Origin: Amycolatopsis sp. A133
Lineage (GTDB): Bacteria; Actinomycetota; Actinomycetes; Mycobacteriales; Pseudonocardiaceae
NCBI RefSeq assembly: GCF_031082405.1
Contig: NZ_JAVHJU010000043.1
Location: forward strand, 62,001-126,000
Direction: 5' to 3'
Length of the DNA stretch: 64,000 nucleotides
In this document: one piece after another, positions 52,817 to 63,100 of the stretch
How the letters are laid out: every line of letters begins with the position of its first letter
How positions within the stretch are numbered: the stretch's first letter is position 1
Translations under genes and position numbers: made by a program
Notes under the pieces: model-generated
The model's database searches: none
Seen by the model: only the letters and a program-made list of their open reading frames with translations
What the model was told of the DNA's origin: nothing

Positions 52817-54052
52817 ATGTCCCGGGCCAGTACTCTTACCGCTCCCTTGCGCCATCCCGACTTCCGGCGGCTGGTCACCGGGCGCACCTTCGCCGAATTC
52901 GGCAACGCCGTCGCGCCGGTCGCGCTCGCGTTCGCCGTGCTGGACCTGACCGGATCCGCCGTCGACCTCGGGCTGGTCGTCGGCGCCCGCTCGCTGACGA
53001 ACGTGGTGCTGGTGCTCTTCGGCGGGGTGCTCGCCGACCGGCTCCCGCGGTCGGTCATCCTGCAGGGCACCGAAACCGCGGCGGCGATCACGCAGGCCGC
53101 CATCGCGGTCAGCGTGCTCGGCGGGTTCGCTTCCGTACCGTTGCTGCTCGGGCTCAGCATGGCCAACGGCGCGGTGTCGGCCATCGCGTTGCCCGCTTCC
53201 TCCTCGATCGTCCCGCAAACCGTGCCCGCTCCCCTGCTCCAGCCGGCCAACGCGCTGAACCGGATGCTCTCCAACACGGGCCGGTTCGTCGGCGCCGCGG
53301 GGGGTGGCGTGCTGGTGGCCGCCTTCGGTTCGGGCTGGGCGATCGGCGCGAACGCCGCGCTGTTCCTGTTCGCCGCGCTTTCCTACCGGCGCCTGCGCAT
53401 CGCCCGCCCGGAGCGGACCGGGAAGTCGCGGCCGTTCGCCGAACTCGCCGAAGGCTGGCAGGAATTCCGGTCGCGCACCTGGGTCTGGGTCGTCGTGCTC
53501 CAGTTCATGCTGGTGAACGCCGCCGCGGCGGGCGGGATCTTCGTGCTCGGACCGGCCGTCGCGGACGAGACCTTCGGCCGGGCGGGCTGGGGCCTGGTGC
53601 TGGCCGCGGAAACCCTGGGCTGGGTGCTCGGCGGGGTGGTGGCCGCGCACTGGCGGCCGCAGCGCGCGCTGGCGATCGGCGTCGCGTTCGTGCTCTGCAA
53701 CGCGATTCCGCTGCTGGTGCTGGCGAAAGCGCCGAACGTGGTGCTGCTCGTGGGCGTCATGCTGCTGACCGGCTGCGCCATCGAGCTGGGCGCCGTCGCG
53801 TGGGACGTTTCGCTGCAGGAACACGTGCCGGCGGACCGGCTCGCCCGGGTCTACTCCTACGACGTCCTCGGCTCGATCATCGCCGTGCCGATCGGGCAGG
53901 TGGCCGCCGGGCCGCTCGCCGAACGCTGGGGTCGCGAACCGGTGCTGCTGTGCGGCGCCGCCGTCATCGTGGTCGCGACGCTGCTCGCCTTGTGCAGCAA
54001 GCAGGTTCGCGGCCTGCGGCGCAGCACGCCCGAGTCCGCCCCGATCGCCTAG
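52817..54052 (+). CDS. MFS transporter
   Basis: The 411-aa protein has about 12 hydrophobic segments. It starts PLRHPDFRRLVTGRTFAEFG, and the FGGVLADRLPRSVIL loop matches the MFS motif A region of drug:proton antiporters (MFS_3 type). It converges on the right NRPS with a hairpin between. The likely role is export of the NRPS product. Confidence 0.9.
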   Translation: MSRASTLTAPLRHPDFRRLVTGRTFAEFGNAVAPVALAFAVLDLTGSAVDLGLVVGARSLTNVVLVLFGGVLADRLPRSVILQGTETAAAITQAAIAVSVLGGFASVPLLLGLSMANGAVSAIALPASSSIVPQTVPAPLLQPANALNRMLSNTGRFVGAAGGGVLVAAFGSGWAIGANAALFLFAALSYRRLRIARPERTGKSRPFAELAEGWQEFRSRTWVWVVVLQFMLVNAAAAGGIFVLGPAVADETFGRAGWGLVLAAETLGWVLGGVVAAHWRPQRALAIGVAFVLCNAIPLLVLAKAPNVVLLVGVMLLTGCAIELGAVAWDVSLQEHVPADRLARVYSYDVLGSIIAVPIGQVAAGPLAERWGREPVLLCGAAVIVVATLLALCSKQVRGLRRSTPESAPIA

Positions 54053-54093
54053 CGGCCGCGGTACCCGCCGCGTGAACCCCACCTCCAGGGACT

Positions 54094-54126
54094 TGACGTC
54101 CGTGAAGGTGGCCTTCACGGACGTCA
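54094..54126. terminator. 15-bp perfect hairpin between MFS gene and NRPS
   Basis: The arms 54094-54108 and 54112-54126 are exact complements with a 3-nt loop. The right arm includes the NRPS stop codon at 54124-54126. It can terminate both converging genes. Similar hairpins are, as I recall, common between Amycolatopsis genes. Confidence 0.8.
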
Positions 54127-57100
54127 CCCTTCCTCGGGTACGGCGGCGGTCCGCGTCACGAGATCACGCAGGAGCGGCCCGAAGTGCCGGACCGGCTGCG
54201 GATCCAGCATCTCCTCGTGCAGGCAATCGACTTCGTGGACCTCGGCTCCCCCCTTGGCGAAGCCGGCCCAGCCGAGGCCTTCTTCGTCGCGGAGCTTCCG
54301 GGAACCCGCCGCCTCGATGCTGACGATCCGGCCGCCGAACACCCGCGTCCGGTGCGCGTCGAACAGGCGCAGGCAGTGGCGGGCGATCTCCGCGAGCCCG
54401 GCGACCCGGGTGGCCGACAGCTCGGCCAGGTCACCGGCCCCGCGGATCGACTGCTCGACGAGGTCGAGGACGTCCGCCGGCTCGTCCACGGCTTCCCCGC
54501 CCGGCCCCGGCGACGGGACGGCGTCGAACAGCGCCAGGAGCGGCACCGGCTCGCCGAGTTCTTCCAGTACCACAGCCATTTCCTGCGCGATGGTGCCGCC
54601 GAAGGACCAGCCCATCAGCGTGTACGGACCGGTGGTCTGGACCTGCCGCACCAGCGCGAGGTACGCGTCCGCCAGCTCCCGGACCGACCCCGGCCGCCGC
54701 TCGGCGTCGACGTAGGCGCTCGACTGGAGGCCGTAGACCGGGTGGCCCTTGGGGATGTGCGGCAGCAGCCGCGAGTAGCACCAGCTCAGCCCGCCGATCG
54801 GGTGGACCAGGAACACCGGGTCGAGGCCACCTTCGGCCCGCAGCGGGAGCAGGGTCGCGAAGGAGTCGCTCTGGGCCCGGTCCAGCCGTCCGGCCAGGCC
54901 GGCGACGGTCGGGTTCTCGAACAACGTCCGGATGCCCAAGTCCACCCCCAGTTCCGCGCGGACGCGGGAAACCAGCCGGCTGACGAGCAGGGAATGGCCG
55001 CCCAGCTCGAAGAAGTCGTCGTCGATCCCGGCGCGCTCGATGCCCAGTACCTCGGCGAAGAGGCCGCACAGGGTCTTCTCCAGCGGGCTGCGCGGCTCGT
55101 CGGCGGGTGCGGACCGGGCGGCGAACGGGGCCGGCAAGGCCCGGCGGTCCAGCTTGCCGCTGGAGGTCAGCGGCAGCCGGTCGAGCTCGACGATCGCCGG
55201 GACCATGTACTCCGGCAACGACTCGGCCGCGAACCGGCGCAGCCGGGCCGGTTCCACCGGCTCGGCCGGCACCACGTAGGCCACCAGACGCCGGTCGCCG
55301 GGCCGGTCCTCGCGCACGACCGCCGCGGCCCGGGCCACGCCGGGGTGCCGCAGCAGCACCGACTCGACCTCGCCGAGTTCGATCCGGAAACCGCGGATCT
55401 TCACCTGATCGTCCGCGCGGCCCAAGTACTCCAGGCCGCCGTCCACCCGACGGCGGACCAGGTCACCCGAGCGGTACATCACCTCACCCGGCGCACCGAA
55501 CGGACACGCCACAAACCGTTCCGCCGTCAACCCGGGCCGGTTCAGATAACCCCGCGCCACCTGCGGGCCCGACACGTACAGCTCGCCCGCGACGCCGGGC
55601 GGGACCAGCTGCAGGTTCGCGTCCAAGACGTACACCGTGAGCCCCGGGATCGCCGGGCCGACGAGACTGCGGGAACCATCGCCGACCAGCGCGGGATCCA
55701 GCGGCAGCATGGTGACGTGCACGGTGGTTTCGGTGATCCCGTACATGTTCACCAGCCGCGCGGCACTCTCCGGGTGGCGCGCGTACCACTCCTGGACCCG
55801 CTCGAACGACAGCGCCTCACCTCCGAAGATGATCAAGCGGAGCGGGAGCTCGCGGGGCTCGGTGTGGATGAGTTCCGCGAACGCCGACGGCGTCTGGTTG
55901 AGCACCGTCACCTGCTCGGCGACCAGCAGGTCCAGCAGGTCCGCCGTCGACCGCGTCACGTCCTGCGGGACCACGACCAGCCGGCCGCCGTAGAGCAACG
56001 GTCCCCAGATCTCCCACACCGAGAAGTCGAACGCCAGCGAGTGGACCATCGCCCACACGTCGGCCGGGCCGAAGCCGTAAGTGTCCTCTGTGGAGCGCAT
56101 CAGGCTGACGACGTTGCGGTGCGGGACCACCACCCCCTTGGGGTTGCCCGTCGTGCCGGACGTGTAGATGACGTAGGCCGGGTGGGAAGGCAGCAGTGGC
56201 GAAAGCCGGTCGCCGTCGACGAGGTCGTCCGCGGACTTTTCCGAAGCGGCAGCAAAAGTGTCCTCGGTGACGGTCAGCACCGGAGCGACGTCGGCCAGCA
56301 TCAGCTCGACCCGCTGCGCCGGCCACCCGGGGTCGACCGGGAGATAAGCGGCACCGGCTTTCAGGACCGCCAGCACCGCGACGATCATGTCGACCGACCG
56401 CGGCAGCCGGATCGCCACGAACCGCTCCGGGCCGGCGCCGTGCTCGACGAGCAGCCGGGCGAGCCGGTTCGCCCGCGCGTTGACCTCCGCGTACGACAGC
56501 GAAGCCGCACCGGACACCACGGCCACCGCGTCCGGCGTCTCCCGGACCCGCGCCTCGAACAACGCCGGCAGGGTGACTTCCGGCACCACCACGGGGTTCC
56601 CGGCGCCGAGCAGCAGCTCCCGTTCCCCGCCGGTCAGCACGTCGGCCCGGCTCACCGGCCGATCGGGGTCGGTGGTCAGCTGCCCGAGGAGGGCGGTGAA
56701 CCGCTCGGCGAGGGCCAGGACCGTGTCGTGGTCGAACAGGTCGGTGGCGTACTCGATGACACCGGTGACGCCGGCCGAGCCGGCCGATTCCCGGAGCGCG
56801 AAGTTCAGGTCGAACTTCGCCGAATCCCGCCCCGGCACGTCCAGCTCGCCGACCCGCAGGCCGGGCAGGGTGAAGGAGACGGTGTTGTTGGTGTCGAAGG
56901 CCAGCATCACCTGGAACAGCGGGTGCCGGGCCAGCGACCGCGGCGGGTCGAGCAGCTCCATCAGCCGCTCGAACGGCAGGTCCTGGTGCTCGAACGCGGC
57001 CAGGTCGGCCCCCCGCACCCGGGCCAGCAGCTCGCGGAACGTCGGGTCCCCCGAAACGTCCGTGCGCAGCACCAGCGTGTTGACGAAAAACCCGACCAGG

Positions 57101-60100
57101 TCGTGCAGGGCCTCGTCGCCCCGGCCGGCCACCGGCGTGCCCAGCGGGATGTCGGTCCCGGCGCCGAGCCGCGACAACAGCACCGCCAGCGCCGCCTGCA
57201 CCACCATGAACGGCGTCACGCCGGTCAGGCGCGCCAGCTCGCCGATCGGCGCGGCCACGGCCACGGGAACTTCCGCGCCGCGGTGGCTCGCCACCGCCGG
57301 CCGCGGCCGGTCGAACGGCAACGCCAGCTCCTCCGGCAGGTCCGCCAGGGTCTCGCGCCAGAACGCGGACTGCCGGGTCAGCAGGCTGCCCGGGTCGTCT
57401 TCCGAGCCCAGCAGCTGCCGCTGCCACAACGCGTAATCGGCGTACTGGACCGGCAACGCGGCCCACGCCGGCGCCGCCCCGGCCAGCCGGGCCGCGTAGG
57501 CCTCGGCGATGTCGCGGCCCAGCACGGCCAGCGACCAGCCGTCGGCCGCGATGTGGTGGACCAGCACCACGAGCACGTGCTCGGCCGGACCGGTCGAGCA
57601 CCCGCGGATCCGGACCGGGAGCTCGGCCGCCAGGTCGAACACGTACCCGGCGGCCTCGGCCACCAGGTCAGGCACCCGATCGGCCGGGGCGTCGCTCCAC
57701 GTCAGCGGCAGCTTGACGGCGGCCGCGGGCACCACCCGCTGCACCGGCTCCCCGTCGACCACCGGGAACACCGTCCGCAGGCTCTCGTGCCGGCCCACGA
57801 CGTCACCCAGCGCCGCCTCGAGCGCGCCGACGTCCAGTGTCCCGGTCAGCCCGAGCACCAGCGGCACGTTGTAGACCGCGCTCGGCCCCTCCAGCTGCCC
57901 GATGAACCACAGCCGCCACTGCGCGAACGACAGCGGCACCCGCTCCGGCCGCACCACCGGGACCAGCGGCGGCCGGACCCGGGCACTGCCGAGGCGTTCG
58001 AGGAGACCGGCGACCGTCGGGGTCTCGAACACCTGGCGGACGCTCAGCTCCAGACCCGCTTCCGCCCGCACCCGGCTCACCAACCGCGTCGCCAGCAGGG
58101 AATGCCCGCCGAGTTCGAAGAAGCTGTCGTCGACGCCGATCTGCCCGACGCCGAGCACTTCCGCCAGCACAGCGCACAACGAGGCTTCCAGGGGCGTCCG
58201 CGGTGGACGGCCGGCGGGACCCGGGCGTTCGGGTGCGGGCAGGGCCCGGCGGTCGAGCTTCCCGTTCGAGGTCAGCGGCAGACGCTCGAGCTCGACGACC
58301 GCCGGGACCATGTATTCCGGCAACGACTCGCCGACGATCCCCCGCACCTGCGCGGGCACCAACGACGCCCCGTCCGCCGGGACCACGTACCCGACCAGGC
58401 GCTTGTCCCCGGGCCGGTCCTCCCGCACGACCGCCGCGGCCTGCGCGACCCCGGGTACGGCGGCCAGGGCCGCCTGCACCTCACCGAGTTCGATCCGGAA
58501 ACCGCGGATCTTCACCTGGTCGTCCGCACGGCCCAGGTACTCCAGGCCGCCGTCCACCCGCCACCGGGCCAGGTCACCCGACCGGTACATCACCTCACCC
58601 GGCGCACCGAACGGACACGCCACAAACCGTTCCGCCGTCAACCCGGGCCGGTTCAGATAACCCCGCGCCACCTGCGGCCCCGAAACGTACAGCTCCCCGG
58701 CGACGCCCGGCGGGACGGGCCGCAGCGCGGAATCCAGCACGAAGACGGCCAAGCCCGGGAGGGCCCGGCCGATGTCACCGCCCCGTCCGTCCACTTCGGA
58801 CTCCAGGGCCAGGTGCGTGACGTGCACGGTGGTTTCGGTGATGCCGTACATGTTCACCAGCCGCGCGGAACTGCCCGGGTAGCGGGCGAACCACTCCTGG
58901 ACGTGCTCGGCCGGCAGTGCCTCACCGCCGAAGACGACGTATCGGAGGCACAGGTCGCGCGGTTCGGCTCGGACCAGTTCGGCGAAGGCGGACGGCGTCT
59001 GGTTGAGCACCGTCACCTGCTCGGCGGCCAGGAGGTCCAGCAGATCGGCCGGTGAGCGGGTGACGTCCTGCGGGACGACGACCAGCCGTCCACTGTGGAG
59101 CAGCGCGCCCCACATCTCCCAGACGGAGAAGTCGAAGGCGAGCGAGTGGACCATCGCCCACACGTCGGCCGGCCCGAACCCGAACGCGTCCCGGGTGGCG
59201 CTGAGCAGGACGGCGACGTTGCGGTGCGGGACCACCACGCCCTTGGGATTGCCCGTCGTCCCGGACGTGTAGATGACGTACGCGGGGTGCGACGGCAGCA
59301 GCGGGGAAACGCGCCCGCGGTCGGTGAGGTCGTCCGCCGCCTGCTCCTCGGCGGCCGCGAACGTCTCCTCGGTGACGACCAGCACCGGGGCGGCGTCGGC
59401 CAGCAGGAAGCCGATCCGGTGCGGGGGCAGCGCGGGATCGATCGGGAGGTAGGCGGCACCCGCCTTCAGCACCGCGAGGACCGCCACGATCAGCTCGGCC
59501 GACCGCGCCAGCCGCACGCCCACGAACCGCTCCGGGCCGGCGCCCTGCGCCACGAGCACCCGCGCCAGCCGGTTCGCCCGCGCGTTCAAGTCCGCGTACG
59601 ACAGCGATACCGCACCGGACACCACCGCGACCGCGTCCGGCGTCTCCCGGACGCAGGCCTCGAACAACGCGGGAATCGTGGCTTCGGGGACCGTGACCGC
59701 GCCGGAGTTCCATTCGGTGAGCAGCACCTCGCGCTCCCGGCCGGTCAGGACGTCCGCCTGCCCGATGGGCCGGCCGGGGTCGGCGACCAGGTGCTCGACC
59801 AGCCGCACCAGGCGGCCGGCGAGGGTGCGGACCGTGTTGTCGTCGAACAGGTCGGTCGCGTACTCGATGCCGCCGGTGATCCCGCCCGGCCGGCCGCCGT
59901 CGTCCCGGACCTCCCCGAACTCGAAGTTGAGGTCGAACTTCGCCGAAGCCCAGCCCGGGAGCTCCAGTTCGGTGGCCCGCAGGCCCGGCATGGTGAAGGA
60001 AACCCCGGCGGTGGTGTCGAACGAGACCAGCACCTGGAACAGCGGGTGCCGGGCCAGCGACCGCGGCGGGTCGAGCAGCTCCGTCAGCCGCTCGAAGGGC

Positions 60101-63100
60101 AGGTCCTGGTGCTCGAACGCGGCCAGGTCGGTTTCGCGGACCCGGGCCAGCAGCTCGCGGAACGTCGGGTCCCCCGAAACGTCCGTGCGCAGCACCAGGG
60201 TGTTGACGAAAAACCCGACCAGGTTGTGCAGAGCGTCGTCGCCGCGACCGGCCACCGGCGTGCCCAGCGGGATGTCGGTCCCGGCGCCGAGCCGCGACAG
60301 CAGGACCGCCAGCGCCGCCTGGACCACCATGAACGGCGTCGCGCCCACCTGGCGCGCCAAGTCGTCGATCCGCGCGTGCACGTCCGCCCCGATGCGCACC
60401 GGCACGTGCGCCCCACGGTGACCGGCCACGGTCGGACGCGGCCGGTCGAACGGCAGCGCCAGCTCCTCCGGCAGTCCCGCGAGGGTCTCCCGCCAGAACG
60501 CGGACTGCCGGGCCACCACACTGGCCGGATCGTCTTCCGAGCCCAGCAGCTCCCGCTGCCACAACGCGTAATCGGCGTACTGGACCGGCAGCTCCTCCCA
60601 GGCCGGCGCCGTTCCCGCCAGCCGCGCCGCATACGCGGTCGCGAGGTCGCGGCCCAGCACCTCCATCGACCAGCCGTCACAGGCGATGTGGTGCACCAGC
60701 AGCAGCAGGACGTGCTCGTCCGGCCCGGTCGAGAACCCCCGCGCCCGCACCGGGATCTCGGTGGCCAGGTCGAACACGTACCCGGCGGCCTCGGCAGCCA
60801 GGTCCGCCGGGGCGTCGCCCCACTCGAGCGGAAGCGCCACCTCGTCCGCGGGCACGACCCGCGGCACCGGTTCGCCGTCCACGACGGGGAAGATCGTCCG
60901 CAGGCTCGCGTGCCGTCCGACGACGTCGGCCACCGCCGCCCGCAGCGCGGCGACGTCCAGCGTCCCGGACAGCCGCAGCGGCAGCGGCACGTTGTAGACC
61001 GGACTGGGGCCTTCGAGCTGGCCGATGAACCACAGCCGCCACTGCGCGAACGACAGCGGCACCCGCTCCGGCCGGTCCACCGCCATCAGCGCGGGCCGGG
61101 CCTGCCCGGCGGCACCGTCGAGGCAGCGGGCCAGCCCGGCGGCCGTGGGGAACTCGAACACCTGGCGGACGCTCAGCTCCCGGCCCAGCACCGACCGCAC
61201 CCGGCTGGTCAGCCGCGTGGCGAGCAGGGAATGGCCGCCGAGGTCGAAGAAGCTGTCGTCGATCCCCACCCGGGCGACGTCGAGGACCTCCGCGAGCAGG
61301 TCGCACAGCGACGCCTCCAGCGGTGACCGCGGCGCCCGGCCGGCGGCCGCCCCCGAATAGTCCGGGGCCGGCAACGCCCGCCGGTCCAGCTTCCCGTTGC
61401 CCGTCAGCGGCAGGCCGTCCACCACGACCAGCGCGGCCGGGATCATGTAGTCCGGCAGCGACTCGCCCGCGAACTCCCGCAGCCGCGCGGGATCCACCGC
61501 GGCCCCGGGGGCCGGCACCACGTACCCGACCAGCCGCTTGTCGCCCGGCCGGTCCTCGCGCACGACCACGGCGGCCCGCGCCACCTCGGGCCGCGCGCTC
61601 AGGACCGCTTCGACTTCACCGAGTTCGATCCGGAAGCCGCGGATCTTCACCTGGTCGTCCGCGCGGCCCAGGTACTCCAGGCTGCCGTCGGCCCGCCACC
61701 GGGCCAGGTCACCCGAGCGGTACATCACCTCGCCCGGCGCACCGAACGGACACGCCACAAAGCGTTGCGCGGTCAGCTCCGGCCGGTTCAGGTAACCCCG
61801 CGCCACCTGCGGCCCGGACACGTACAGCTCGCCCGCGACGCCCGGCGGGGCCGGTCGCAGGCCTTCGTCCAGGACGTAGAGCGCGAGCCCAGGGATCGCG
61901 GTGCCGATGAGGCTGCGCGTGCGGGACCGGTTCACCAGGCCGGGATCCAGCGCGAGGATGGTGACGTGCACGGTGGTTTCGGTGATGCCGTACATGTTCA
62001 CCAGCTGCGCCGGGCTTTCCGGGTGCCCGGCGTACCAGTCCCGGATCCGCTCGAACGACAGCGCCTCGCCGGCGAAGACGATCAAGCGGAGGCTGAGCCC
62101 GCGGGCCTCGGTGCGGGCCAGCTCGTAGAACGCGGACGGCGTCTGGTTGAGCACCGTCACCTTCTCGGTGACCAGCAGCTCCAGCAGGTCCGCCGGTGAG
62201 CGGGTGACGTCCTGGGAGACCACGACGAGCCGGCCGCCGTAGAGCAGCGCGCCCCAGATCTCCCAGACCGAGACGTCGAAGGCGAGGGAGTGGACCATCG
62301 CCCACACGTCGTCCGGCCCGAAGCCGTACGTGCTTTCCGTGCCGGACATCAAGCTCACGACGTTGCGGTGCGGGACCACCACGCCCTTCGGGTGGCCCGT
62401 CGTCCCGGACGTGTAGATGACGTAGGCCGGGTGCCCCGGCAGCAGGGGTGAGACCCGCTCGCCGTCGTCGAGGTCCCCGGCCGCTTTCCCGGCGGCCGCG
62501 GCGAAGGTGTCTTCGGTGACGGTCAGCACCGGGGCGACGTCGGCCAGCATCAGCTCGACCCGCTGCCGCGGCAGCGCCGGGTTGACCGGCAGGTAGGCGG
62601 CACCCGCCTTCAGGACGGCCAGCACCGCGACGATCATCCCGGCCGAGCGGGGCAGCAGCACGGCCACGTACCGCTCCGGGCCCGCCCCGTGTTCGACCAA
62701 CAGCCGCGCGAGCCGGTTCGCCTGCGCGTTCAGCTCCGCGTACGTCAGCGAGACAACGCCGTCGGCCACCGCGACCGCGGCGGGCGTGCGCCGGGCCTGC
62801 GCCTCGAACAACGCGGGCAAGGTGTCCCCCGGCACCTCCCGGGCGCCGGGGTTCCACTCCTCGAGCAACAGCCGCCGTTCCCGGGCCGTCAGCACCTCGG
62901 CGCGGCCGATCGGTTCCCCGGGCGCACCGATCAGCTGCTCGACCAGCCGCGCCAGCCGGCCGGCCAGCGCCTCGGCCGTGTCGTGGTCGAACAGGTCGGT
63001 GGCGTATTCGACGGCGCCGTCGATCCCCGCCGGACGGCCGTCCGGCCCGAACCGCTCGCGGAACTCGAAGTTCAGGTCGAACTTGGCCGAATCCCGGCCC

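Noticed and set aside
54184..59055. 1600-codon plus-strand frame opposite the right NRPS
   Set aside because: Shadow of the NRPS coding strand with repetitive composition and no recognisable motif.
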